A stretch of 6,187 nucleotides of DNA from Pseudomonadota bacterium (GCA_030672465.1 DAOVGJ010000001.1:1-6187), one strand, 5' to 3'. Positions 1-6,001 are shown, counted from the first letter of the stretch. Notes: generated by a model from the sequence alone, not told the origin. Numbers and translations are program-made.

Positions 1-159
1 GGAGAGGCAAAGGCCAGGGCTATCATCGATTACAGAACCCAAAAGGGTCCCTTCCAATCCGCTGAGGAGGTAACTAAGGTGAGGGGCATCGGCCCGAAAA
101 TCTTTCAGGAGATCAGCGGCTATATTACCGTAAAAGGGACACCCGATTATGGCAACTGA
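1..159 (+). CDS. comEA: ComEA-like helix-hairpin-helix protein, C-terminal part (start lies outside the window)
   Basis: The open frame runs from the first base to a TGA at 157-159 and encodes 52 residues. It begins inside the first helix-hairpin-helix (GEAKARAIIDYR), continues with the typical ComEA linker (KGPFQSAEEVTKV) and has a second hairpin (VRGIGPK). Two tandem hairpins with this spacing are the hallmark of the ComEA C-terminal domain, which binds double-stranded DNA without sequence specificity. In competent bacteria it sits at the cell surface or in the periplasm and passes DNA to the ComEC channel. A short tail (YITVKGTPDYGN) follows. The N-terminus, where a signal or membrane anchor would be, is not in view, so a role in DNA uptake rather than another DNA-binding job is inferred from the family. 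No comEC is visible nearby. Confidence 0.8.
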   Translation, partial: GEAKARAIIDYRTQKGPFQSAEEVTKVRGIGPKIFQEISGYITVKGTPDYGN

Positions 160-249
160 AAAAGGTGAATCGGTTTCTATTCCATTTCTACCAGAGTAAT
201 CCCCCCGTTTCAAGGCAGATCCCATGGAATGACGGAACACCCCATATCC

Positions 250-285
250 CCTTCTTTTCTTCTAAGAAGGCGAAAAATGTTTTTT
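250..285 (+). terminator. Weak hairpin plus T run, possible terminator of the ComEA-like gene
   Basis: CCTTCTT (250-256) can pair with AAGAAGG (264-270) around a 7-base loop. A run of six T lies at 280-285, nine bases after the stem. The stem is short and the T run is not adjacent, so this is only a weak candidate. The rest of the 160-371 gap shows no gene. Confidence 0.22.
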
Positions 286-315
286 AGGGACCTGGCATAG
301 CTTAGGAGTTGTTTT

Positions 316-345
316 TTAAAAAAGCATTTGATAGATTTATATATT
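316..345 (+). promoter_or_regulatory. Weak sigma70-like promoter candidate before the DUF2180-like gene
   Basis: TTAAAA (316-321) and TATATT (340-345) are separated by 18 bases. The -35 box matches the consensus at four of six positions and the -10 box at five of six. The expected transcript would start near 352, just before the ribosome-binding site at 358. The region also holds a perfect T6A6 palindrome (312-323), which would give bent or easily melted DNA. The assignment is by inspection only. Confidence 0.25.
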
Positions 346-357
346 GGTACGGGATGC

Positions 358-364
358 AGGAGGT
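358..364 (+). promoter_or_regulatory. Ribosome-binding site that fixes the start at 372
   Basis: AGGAGGT is a near-perfect Shine-Dalgarno sequence and ends seven bases before ATG 372. The same frame is open upstream, with ATGs at 309 and 354, but those codons lie before this site. The ATG at 365 is in another frame. Confidence 0.8.
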
Positions 365-371
365 ATGGGCG

Positions 372-599
372 ATGAAATGCTATCAATGCGCAAAAAGCGG
401 TGTGGATACGGAGGCAGTAGTCATTTGTATCATATGTGGAATGGGGCTTTGTATGGATCATCTCTTTAGGGAAGAGCTTTTAGTCACAGATATCGTGGAC
501 TGGGGCTTAGGGGGTGAGAAGATAGAGTACCCGAGAACCCTTCCCCGATTCGTCTGCGGGGACTGCAAAGCCGCCATCGAGCAGAGAGGGCGTGGCTGA
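372..599 (+). CDS. Small Cys-rich zinc-binding protein, DUF2180-like
   Basis: The product has 75 residues and starts at ATG 372 behind a strong ribosome-binding site. Its N-terminus (MKCYQCAKSG) and the later CIICGMGLCMDH segment resemble the DUF2180 family, small proteins found mainly in archaea and some anaerobic bacteria and with no known function. Visible metal ligands come in four pairs: C3/C6, C19/C22, C27/H30 and C62/C65. This gives seven Cys and one His, enough for two zinc ions, and the order would suit a cross-brace fold like B-box or RING-type fingers. There is no signal peptide or membrane segment, so it is probably cytoplasmic. It lies 62 bases upstream of glgC on the same strand and is likely co-transcribed. 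The family name is recalled from the motif pattern and was not searched. The function is unknown; a protein- or RNA-binding adaptor is a guess. Confidence 0.75.
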   Translation: MKCYQCAKSGVDTEAVVICIICGMGLCMDHLFREELLVTDIVDWGLGGEKIEYPRTLPRFVCGDCKAAIEQRGRG

Positions 600-648
600 A
601 GCCATCACGATGCGCGACAAAGACCCTGATCTATGAAAACTGTGCTCT

Positions 649-654
649 GGGGAG
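649..654 (+). promoter_or_regulatory. Ribosome-binding site deciding the glgC start
   Basis: GGGGAG ends one base before ATG 656 but seven bases before ATG 662. Only the second spacing works for translation initiation, so ATG 662 is the preferred start and the product begins MKKVLAMILAGG. Confidence 0.65.
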
Positions 655-661
655 AATGACT

Positions 662-1870
662 ATGAAAAAGGTATTGGCTATGATTCTGGCCGGAGGAAAG
701 GGGGAGAGGCTCTATCCTCTGACTAAGGATAGGACGAAACCGGCCGTTCCCTTTGGAGGCATTTACAGAATCATCGACTTCACCCTCAGTAACTGTGTCA
801 ACTCCAACATCAGGAGGATCTATGTCCTAACCCAGTATAAATCCATCTCCTTGAATCGCCATATCCAGTTGGGCTGGGATCTATTCAGCAGCCAATTGGG
901 GGAATTCGTCAGCCTCATCCCGGCCCAACAGAGGTTGGACGAAAGTTGGTATAAGGGGACCGCTGATGCCATTTTCCAGAACTTTTATACCCTTCAGCAG
1001 GAGAAACCGGATTTGGTCCTCATCCTCTCCGGGGATCATGTCTATAAGATGGACTATAACGAGATGATTCAATATCACCTAGAAAAGGAGGCTGACCAAA
1101 CCGTTGGTACCATCCAGATGCCAAGCTGGACATCGAGGGAATTCGGGGTTATTGAGGTGGACCGCGACTATCGGGTCGTTGGGTTTCAGGAGAAACCGGA
1201 ACATCCCAGGACCCTTCCCACAAATCCCGACGCAATATTGGCCTCAATGGGAATATATGTCTTCAACACGGAGATACTGGTCCGGAGGCTGATTCAGGAT
1301 GCTAAACAGAGAGGGAGTAGCCATGATTTCGGGCGTGATGTAATCCCCTCCATGGTCACCAGGGATAAGGTATGTGCGTTCAATTTTTGGGATGGAGAAA
1401 GGATGCAACCGAAATATTGGCGGGATGTGGGGACGGTGGATGCCTATTGGGAAGCCAATATGGACCTGGTTTCCGCCACCCCCCAATTCAACCTCTATGA
1501 CTTCCAGTGGCCCATTCATACCTACTACGTACCCTTCCCTCCCGCCAAGACCCTACACGCGGAGGCGGATCGAACAGGGGTTGCCATCAACTCGATTCTC
1601 TCGGGAGGCTGTATCGTCAGTGGCGGTAGGGTAGAGCATTCCATCCTGTCCCCCAACGTTAATATCCATAGTTATGCTGAGGTGATGGATTCCATCATCA
1701 TGGATGGAGTCTCCGTAGGGCGGCATGCAAGGATCCGGAGGACCATCATCGATAAGGGGATTACCGTTCCCGAGGGGATGGAGATCGGCTTCAATTTAGG
1801 TGCAGACAGAAAGAGGTTTACCGTAACTGATACGGATATTGTAGTGGTCCCAAAGGGATTGAGATTATGA
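662..1870 (+). CDS. glgC: Glucose-1-phosphate adenylyltransferase (ADP-glucose pyrophosphorylase)
   Basis: This enzyme makes ADP-glucose and pyrophosphate from ATP and glucose-1-phosphate, the committed step of bacterial glycogen synthesis in the cytoplasm. From ATG 662 it has 402 residues, normal for GlgC (about 380-430). The nucleotidyltransferase domain shows the nucleotide-binding loop LAGGKGERLYPLT (9-21) with TKPAVPFGG after it, WYKGTADA (96-103), SGDHVYKMDY (123-132) with the catalytic Asp at 125, the sugar-phosphate-binding FQEKP (175-179), HDFGRDVIP (221-229) and YWRDVGTVDAYWEANMDL (252-269). The last 120 or so residues have the hexapeptide-like pattern of the left-handed beta-helix used for oligomerisation and allostery. 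An in-frame ATG lies two codons upstream at 656, but the ribosome-binding site fits 662. No glgA or glgB is in view. The gene ends where the methyltransferase gene begins, so the two are probably translated from one message. Confidence 0.96.
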   Translation: MKKVLAMILAGGKGERLYPLTKDRTKPAVPFGGIYRIIDFTLSNCVNSNIRRIYVLTQYKSISLNRHIQLGWDLFSSQLGEFVSLIPAQQRLDESWYKGTADAIFQNFYTLQQEKPDLVLILSGDHVYKMDYNEMIQYHLEKEADQTVGTIQMPSWTSREFGVIEVDRDYRVVGFQEKPEHPRTLPTNPDAILASMGIYVFNTEILVRRLIQDAKQRGSSHDFGRDVIPSMVTRDKVCAFNFWDGERMQPKYWRDVGTVDAYWEANMDLVSATPQFNLYDFQWPIHTYYVPFPPAKTLHAEADRTGVAINSILSGGCIVSGGRVEHSILSPNVNIHSYAEVMDSIIMDGVSVGRHARIRRTIIDKGITVPEGMEIGFNLGADRKRFTVTDTDIVVVPKGLRL

Positions 1871-3070
1871 ATGTATCGATTAGGCGCGGGTAAGCGGAGG
1901 ATGAAGCCGCAGAGCGAACCAGAGAATCGGAGATTAAAAAGGGAGATCCTTCATCGAATTCAACAGAGGGGTAGAATAACCTTCCGGGAGTTTATGAATC
2001 TCTGCCTCTATCATCCCTTATACGGATATTACTGCTCAAATAAGGAGAAGATTGGGAAGAGGGGTGACTATTATACTAGTCCTTGCGTTCATCCCATATT
2101 TGGAGGGATGATCGCCAAGCAGATACATCAGATGTGGGTTCTCATGGGAAAAAAATCCCACTTCCGAATCGTGGAATTTGGTTCGGGGAAAGGCCTCCTC
2201 TGTCATGATATCCTTTGCTATCTTCAGGAGGAAAAGCCAGATTTTTTTGGAAGCGTATCCTACCAGTTGGTGGAGACGAGCCCTTTTTTCCGGAGAGAGG
2301 GGGAAAATCTCCTCTCGGGAAATGGGTTCGGGGAAAAGGTACAATGGGTGATCCCCCAGGAGTTGGAATCCGAGAATTTGCGGGTTCAGGGATGCATCCT
2401 TTCCAACGAGCTGATTGATTCGTTCCCGGTGCACTTGGTCACCCTCAGGGATGGCCATCTCCGGGAAATCTATGTAACCTCCGAAGATGGAGGATTTCGG
2501 GAGGAGCTCGGGGAGCTATCCTCTAATGAACTCGAAGGTTATTTCGAAAAGCTGGGTATTGTCTTGGATGAGGGACTACGAGCTGAGGTCAACTTAATGG
2601 CCCTTGAATGGATGGAGATGGTGGATCGGATTTTAACCAAGGGATTCGTCATAACCATCGATTATGGTCATGAAGCGGAGATCCTCTATTCCCCTTTTCG
2701 GAGGGATGGAACCCTTCTCTGCTATCATAGGCATACCTGGCATGAAAACCCCTACGAGAGGATCGGGCTCCAGGATATGACCTCTCACGTCAATTTCACC
2801 AGTCTGATGAACAAAGGGGAGGAGATGAGCCTTCGAAGGACCGGCTTAACCACTCAATATCGGTTCTTAATCAATTTGGGATTTTTAGAAGAGGCCCAAA
2901 GGGTATTAGGAGAAGACCAAACCTCCCTCGAGGGGATCAGAAATCGATTGGCCATGAAGACCTTGATTCTTCCCGATGGGGGGATGGGAGATGTGTTCAA
3001 AGTACTCGTCCAACACAAGGGAATAGACGACCCTCAACTCGACGGATTACGCGAGATGGGGACTTTCTGA
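1871..3070 (+). CDS. SAM-dependent methyltransferase, MidA/NDUFAF7 family (DUF185)
   Basis: The 399-residue product has the full pattern of the DUF185/Methyltransf_28 family. An N-terminal segment, GRITFREFMNLCLYHPLYGY (34-53), is followed by GDYYTSP (65-71). The SAM-binding loop is VEFGSGKG (101-108). Further motifs are the acidic strand YQLVETSP (131-138), SNELIDSFPVH (178-188), TIDYGHEAE (262-270) and QDMTSHVNFT (301-310). The mitochondrial member NDUFAF7 methylates an arginine of the complex I subunit NDUFS2 and is needed for its assembly; targets of bacterial members are mostly unknown, so an NADH dehydrogenase-type target here is only an inference. The ATG at 1871 follows the glgC TGA with no gap, which suggests translational coupling; an AAAGGGA at 1852-1858 is the only nearby binding site. 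A second in-frame ATG at 1901 has GGAGG touching it, too close to work well. The basic N-terminus (GKRRMK) could therefore be shorter. Confidence 0.9.
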   Translation: MYRLGAGKRRMKPQSEPENRRLKREILHRIQQRGRITFREFMNLCLYHPLYGYYCSNKEKIGKRGDYYTSPCVHPIFGGMIAKQIHQMWVLMGKKSHFRIVEFGSGKGLLCHDILCYLQEEKPDFFGSVSYQLVETSPFFRREGENLLSGNGFGEKVQWVIPQELESENLRVQGCILSNELIDSFPVHLVTLRDGHLREIYVTSEDGGFREELGELSSNELEGYFEKLGIVLDEGLRAEVNLMALEWMEMVDRILTKGFVITIDYGHEAEILYSPFRRDGTLLCYHRHTWHENPYERIGLQDMTSHVNFTSLMNKGEEMSLRRTGLTTQYRFLINLGFLEEAQRVLGEDQTSLEGIRNRLAMKTLILPDGGMGDVFKVLVQHKGIDDPQLDGLREMGTF

Positions 3071-3141
3071 AGCATTCCGTTGCAATCACGATTTCACAAC
3101 TTTTAATTCCTCCAGGGGGCCAGCACATTATGGTAGGGAGA

Positions 3142-3193
3142 ATGGAAGTCCCCAGAGCCCAGAAAACCCTACGGGGGCTTCCGTCTGACTTTT
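3142..3193 (+). terminator. Probable terminator after the methyltransferase gene
   Basis: GGAAGTCCCC (3144-3153) pairs with GGGGGCTTCC (3173-3182), including one T-G wobble, and two more weak pairs at 3142-3143 and 3183-3184 extend the stem to 12. The loop is 19 bases. TTTT at 3190-3193 and a T-rich stretch up to about 3210 follow. On the minus strand there is no T run after the stem, so it suits the plus-strand genes better. The stem begins about 70 bases after the stop codon, in the gap between convergent genes. Confidence 0.45.
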
Positions 3194-3266
3194 CGTGTTG
3201 TTTCATTTTAGATTGGGACGGGGTGTGTTTGAGCGGCGGTGAAGTGGGAAGAGGGTTTTACTATTA

Positions 3267-3719
3267 CTACGTCTTGAGCTCGAGGTTGATCATATCTCCC
3301 CGGGTAAAGCCCACCCGTCTGAAGAATTGGAGTAAATCCCAATCACTCCAATTGACCAGAGTGTATATGTTTTTTACTCCTGACTTCCTAAAATTATTGA
3401 TGAGCTCACCCATCAAGGCCTTTGCAACGCCCCTCTTCTGATATTTGGGGTCAACTCCTATGGTATCGATCCAACCCACCGATGCCGGAACGCCAAATTC
3501 CCAGCCGCTGATCTCCCCCAATATGAATCCGATGACCTTGTTGTCCAGTTCGGCTACTATGCCGGTGGGCGAAACGTTAGACTCCACCGCGCTTACTTTC
3601 TTTTTCCAAAAAGACTGGCGTCTTTTTCCCAATATTCTACGATCTATTTCGATAATGCCCTCTACATGAGAAGGGCTGAGGGATTTTAAGGATACTCTTT
3701 TCAAAAAATCTTTATCCAT
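3267..3719 (-). CDS. GNAT-family N-acetyltransferase
   Basis: The 150-residue product reads right to left from ATG 3719-3717 to TAG at 3269-3267. It has the GNAT fold signals: a central strand GWIDTIGVDP (82-91), the acetyl-CoA pyrophosphate-binding loop YQKRGVAKALM (93-103, a Q-x-x-G-x-A version) and the C-terminal LLQFFRRVGFTRGD (129-142), which matches the usual segment around the acceptor side. It should transfer an acetyl group from acetyl-CoA to an amine on a small molecule or a protein N-terminus, in the cytoplasm. The arrangement resembles RimI-like proteins, but nothing visible fixes the substrate. A GCAGGA lies about 11 bases before the start, a slightly long spacing. It is convergent with the methyltransferase gene and divergent from the flavin dehydrogenase gene, so it is probably transcribed alone. 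Confidence 0.88.
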   Translation of the reverse strand: MDKDFLKRVSLKSLSPSHVEGIIEIDRRILGKRRQSFWKKKVSAVESNVSPTGIVAELDNKVIGFILGEISGWEFGVPASVGWIDTIGVDPKYQKRGVAKALMGELINNFRKSGVKNIYTLVNWSDWDLLQFFRRVGFTRGDMINLELKT

Positions 3720-3810
3720 TGAAGGTTTTTTCCTGCTTCTGGAATCGACTATCTTAAGAGATCATATTGTGAAATTTTTGTCAAGCTGGTAATTGCGGTT
3801 TCGATGGGAT

Positions 3811-3838
3811 TTGATATTGGTTTTTTTTTAGATATAAT
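3811..3838 (+). promoter_or_regulatory. Sigma70-type promoter for the dehydrogenase-ferredoxin pair
   Basis: TTGATA (3811-3816) and a perfect TATAAT (3833-3838) are 16 bases apart. The spacer contains an unbroken run of nine T (3821-3829). Transcription would start near 3845, about 20 bases before the start codon, leaving room for the ribosome-binding site at 3853. This is the best promoter match in the window. Confidence 0.75.
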
Positions 3839-3852
3839 TAAGAATTCATCCC

Positions 3853-3860
3853 AAAGGTGA
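3853..3860 (+). promoter_or_regulatory. Ribosome-binding site deciding the SagB-type start
   Basis: AAAGGTGA matches the 16S anti-Shine-Dalgarno sequence and ends five bases before ATG 3866. A GTG at 3857, in the same frame, lies inside this site and is therefore unlikely to be the start. Confidence 0.7.
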
Positions 3861-3865
3861 TACCC

Positions 3866-4645
3866 ATGGCTGGCGAACGTGGTGGCATAGGCGATCGGTT
3901 TCAACAGGAGACGAAATACCATCGCGAGAAGATGGCAGGGGGATTTCTGGACTGGAGGAAAAAACCGGAGGAATTCAAAGAATACCCAAGGGATATCCAG
4001 AAATTTTCCCTCCGTGATGGAAATAAAGGTGGTGGTGACCCCCTCTGGGAGGTCATGGCGAGGAGGCGTTCCGTAAGGGATTTTTTGCCCAAAGAGATCT
4101 CCCTTGAGGAGCTTTCTCAGTTGATTTGGGCAACCCAAGGGATTACTACGGGAAGCGCATACGGGTTTCGGCTTCGGGTTACGCCCTCAGCGGGGGCGTT
4201 GTACCCCATTGAGACGTATATCGTGGTCAACCGGGTTGTAGGTTTAAGCCCGGGTAGTTATCATTTCAATGTGAAGGAGAACCAATTAGAACAATTAGCA
4301 GTGGGCGATTTCCGCGTTAACATCGCCGCCTCGGCCTTGGATCAATCCATGGCCAGAGAGGCGGCTGTTGTCTTCGTTTGGACGGCGGTGGTGGAAAGGA
4401 CGAAATGGAAGTATCGGGAGAGGGGATATCGGTACCTCTATCTTGACGCTGGCCATATCGGCCAGAATTTATATCTTGCTGCCATATCTCTGGGATTGGG
4501 GTGTTGTACCATTGGTGCCTTTTACGACGATGAGGTGAACCAGCTCATCGGGGTGGATGGTCAACAGGAGACGGCCGTCTATTTGGGGGCAGTGGGCCAC
4601 GTTTACGAGCGAGAGAGAGAGGGAATGGGAAAGCGAAAAAGCTGA
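3866..4645 (+). CDS. SagB/ThcOx-type dehydrogenase (nitroreductase fold, FMN-dependent)
   Basis: The 259-residue product is a nitroreductase-superfamily protein of the SagB/ThcOx branch. Flavin- and fold-defining motifs are visible: RRSVRDF (67-73) near the start of the core, TPSAGALYPIETYIV (106-120), DAGHIGQNLYLAA (194-206) and LGLGCCTIGAFYDD (209-222). The N-terminal GIGDRFQQETKYHRE (7-21) is the segment usual for stand-alone members. SagB/McbC-type enzymes oxidise azolines to azoles in modified peptides, but that needs a YcaO cyclodehydratase and a precursor peptide; neither is visible here, so the substrate is unknown. No signal peptide or membrane segment is seen, so it should act in the cytoplasm. 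It has its own promoter and is followed 37 bases later by a ferredoxin gene, which suggests a ferredoxin-linked redox reaction. The C-terminus is very charged (EREREGMGKRKS), encoded partly by a GA repeat. Confidence 0.9.
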   Translation: MAGERGGIGDRFQQETKYHREKMAGGFLDWRKKPEEFKEYPRDIQKFSLRDGNKGGGDPLWEVMARRRSVRDFLPKEISLEELSQLIWATQGITTGSAYGFRLRVTPSAGALYPIETYIVVNRVVGLSPGSYHFNVKENQLEQLAVGDFRVNIAASALDQSMAREAAVVFVWTAVVERTKWKYRERGYRYLYLDAGHIGQNLYLAAISLGLGCCTIGAFYDDEVNQLIGVDGQQETAVYLGAVGHVYEREREGMGKRKS

Positions 4646-4682
4646 TCTACCAGGGAAAATAAGAGAGAAAGGGGGTACGAAC

Positions 4683-4871
4683 ATGAAAGCAGTCGTTGAT
4701 CAGGATGAGTGTTCAGGTTGTGAACTGTGCATCGAGACTTGCCCTGAGGTATTCGAGATGCAGAACGATACCGCCGTTACAAAGGTGGACGTCGTTCCCC
4801 CAGAGGCAGAGGAGACGTGCCGACAGGCAGCCGAAGAGTGTCCAGTTGAGGCCATCACCATCGAGGAGTAG
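4683..4871 (+). CDS. Ferredoxin, single [4Fe-4S] cluster
   Basis: This 62-residue protein is a small cytoplasmic electron carrier of the Desulfovibrio/Thermotoga type. The motif CSGCELCIETCP gives C10, C13 and C16, and the distal CP gives C53; these four should hold one [4Fe-4S] cluster. C20 and C46 match the two extra cysteines that form a disulfide in the D. gigas and T. maritima ferredoxins, where a second cluster has been lost. The low lysine count and many Glu/Asp are normal for ferredoxins. The start at ATG 4683 has AAAGGGGG (4668-4675) seven bases before it; the open frame continues upstream into the dehydrogenase gene in another phase but without a better start. Spacing of 37 bases after the SagB-type gene suggests one operon and a possible donor or acceptor role for that flavoenzyme. 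Confidence 0.95.
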   Translation: MKAVVDQDECSGCELCIETCPEVFEMQNDTAVTKVDVVPPEAEETCRQAAEECPVEAITIEE

Positions 4872-4911
4872 GCGATCAACCGGGGCCGTAATTTCAAAGA
4901 ATCGAGCCAAT

Positions 4912-4939
4912 GCGGCCGGAAGGGAAACCCTCCGGCCGC
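4912..4939 (+). terminator. Strong GC-rich hairpin after the ferredoxin gene
   Basis: GCGGCCGGA (4912-4920) pairs perfectly with the nine bases 4931-4939. After one bulged A, GGG (4922-4924) pairs with CCC (4928-4930) around an AAA loop. The stem starts 40 bases after the ferredoxin stop. No T run follows, so it is not a standard Rho-independent terminator; it may stop transcription weakly or protect the 3' end of the message. Confidence 0.42.
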
Positions 4940-4993
4940 GAACTACACCACTTCCCGAATATCATCCCCTGGGCGGGATTATTGCTCGTTCCG

Positions 4994-5040
4994 TTGAATA
5001 AAAGGCCATGGGATTATAGCTCTGCTTTACGTTATTAACG
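4994..5040 (+). promoter_or_regulatory. Weak promoter and small palindrome before the cation exporter gene
   Basis: TTGAAT (4994-4999) and TATAGC (5015-5020) are 15 bases apart and could form a weak sigma70 promoter. CGTTATTAACG (5030-5040) is a perfect odd palindrome with five-base arms, seven bases before the start codon, where the ribosome-binding site would normally be. It could be a small operator, but this is a guess. Confidence 0.25.
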
Positions 5041-5047
5041 GCACAAT

Positions 5048-6001
5048 ATGCAACAAGATTACGTACACCACATAGGCCATAAGCGCTCCATCTCTTCTTA
5101 TCAAGGCAACCTCCTCATCGCGCTTTTCATCACCGGCGCCATCATGGTGGCCGAGGTGATCGGCGGTCTGCTGAGCAATAGCCTCGCCCTGTTGAGTGAT
5201 GCCGGGCATATGTTCATGGATGTCTTGGCCTTGCTCTTGAGTTTTCTCGCCCTGCGTTTTGCCACACGTCCCGCCACGCAGAAGCAGACGTTCGGTTTTT
5301 ACCGACTGGAAATCTTGGCAGCCTTAATCAATGGAACGGTACTCTTGGCCTTATCCCTTTTTATCTTTTATGAGGCATATCAAAGGTTTATTCAACCTCG
5401 AGAGATAAGGGGATTCATCATGCTGGGCGTGGCCGCCATTGGGCTGGGGGCGAATATCATCAGTGCCCTCGTGTTGAAGGCGGGGAGCCATGAGAGCTTG
5501 AACGTGAAAGGAGCTTTCCTCCACGTCATTGGTGATCTCCTTTCCTCTGTGGGGGTTATACTCGGAGGAGCAATCATCCTGCTTACCGGCTGGAAGAGGG
5601 TTGATTCCATTATCAGCTTTGTCATCGGGGTTATCATTCTGATAGGAGCTTATAGGTTGGTGATGGAATCGGTCCACATCCTCCTGGAGTCCACCCCGAA
5701 GGATATTGGTTTGAACGAGGTAATTGATGGGGTCAAGACTATTGAGGGCGTGAGGGATTTGCATCATGTCCACCTGTGGACCATTACTTCGGGAATCTAT
5801 GCCTTGAGCGCCCATGTCCTCATCGAGGATCAGATGACCAGCCGGAGTTCCCAAATTCTGGAGGACATCGACCGGTTCCTCAGGGAGAGATTCAATATCG
5901 ATCACACCACCATTCAGTTCGAATGCGAGGCATGCCAGACGGACTTCGTCTGCCGCTTGGATACCTCGGGGAATTTGCCGGAATCCCAAACGGGGGAATA
6001 G
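5048..6001 (+). CDS. Cation diffusion facilitator (CDF) exporter, CzcD/ZitB type, probably zinc
   Basis: The 317-residue inner-membrane protein has about six hydrophobic segments (roughly 20-42, 44-71, 88-110, 122-145, 153-180, 186-205) and then a cytoplasmic C-terminal domain. CDF proteins exchange a divalent metal for protons. The metal site is visible as H54-x3-D58 in segment 2 (LLSDAGHMFMD) and H159-x3-D163 in segment 5 (HVIGDLLSS), the HD-HD set typical of zinc-preferring CzcD/ZnT members. The C-terminal domain has the conserved DLHHVHLWTITSG (237-249), a metal-binding and dimer region. A Cys-rich end follows: C293, C296 and C302. The N-terminus carries HH and H (7, 8 and 11), perhaps an extra metal-binding site. 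No clear ribosome-binding site lies before ATG 5048, and the next Met (33) is inside the first membrane segment, so 5048 is kept. Spacing suggests its own promoter. Zinc, cadmium or cobalt cannot be separated from sequence alone. Confidence 0.93.
   Translation: MQQDYVHHIGHKRSISSYQGNLLIALFITGAIMVAEVIGGLLSNSLALLSDAGHMFMDVLALLLSFLALRFATRPATQKQTFGFYRLEILAALINGTVLLALSLFIFYEAYQRFIQPREIRGFIMLGVAAIGLGANIISALVLKAGSHESLNVKGAFLHVIGDLLSSVGVILGGAIILLTGWKRVDSIISFVIGVIILIGAYRLVMESVHILLESTPKDIGLNEVIDGVKTIEGVRDLHHVHLWTITSGIYALSAHVLIEDQMTSRSSQILEDIDRFLRERFNIDHTTIQFECEACQTDFVCRLDTSGNLPESQTGE

Noticed and set aside
2036..2458. A 140-codon minus-strand frame inside the methyltransferase gene
   Set aside because: No motif, and the plus-strand frame is a strong family match over the same bases.
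3074..3103. GTTG...CAAC imperfect palindrome in the gap after the methyltransferase gene, considered as a CRISPR-repeat remnant
   Set aside because: It occurs once, has mismatches in the centre and no neighbouring repeat or spacer.
3130..3441. Plus-strand open frame of 103 codons between the methyltransferase and GNAT genes
   Set aside because: It has no ribosome-binding site, overlaps the GNAT gene in antisense and has no protein-like pattern.
3756..3784. A perfect TTGACA on the minus strand (3784-3779) as promoter for the GNAT gene
   Set aside because: At 17 bases the -10 position reads TCTCTT, a poor match; TATGAT is present but only 12 bases away. A promoter likely exists in this gap but I cannot place it.
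3901..4573. The 13-base direct repeat TCAACAGGAGACG at 3901 and 4561
   Set aside because: Both copies lie in the same frame of the SagB-type gene, encoding QQET, 660 bases apart; no target-site or recombination signs, so probably chance.
4609..4621. GA dinucleotide repeat near the 3' end of the SagB-type gene, considered as a phase-variable tract
   Set aside because: It is only about five to six units long and lies in the last codons, where slippage would change little.
5351..5989. A 212-codon open frame on the minus strand opposite the cation exporter gene
   Set aside because: It is fully antisense to a clear CDF protein, has no recognisable domain and looks like a by-product of codon bias.
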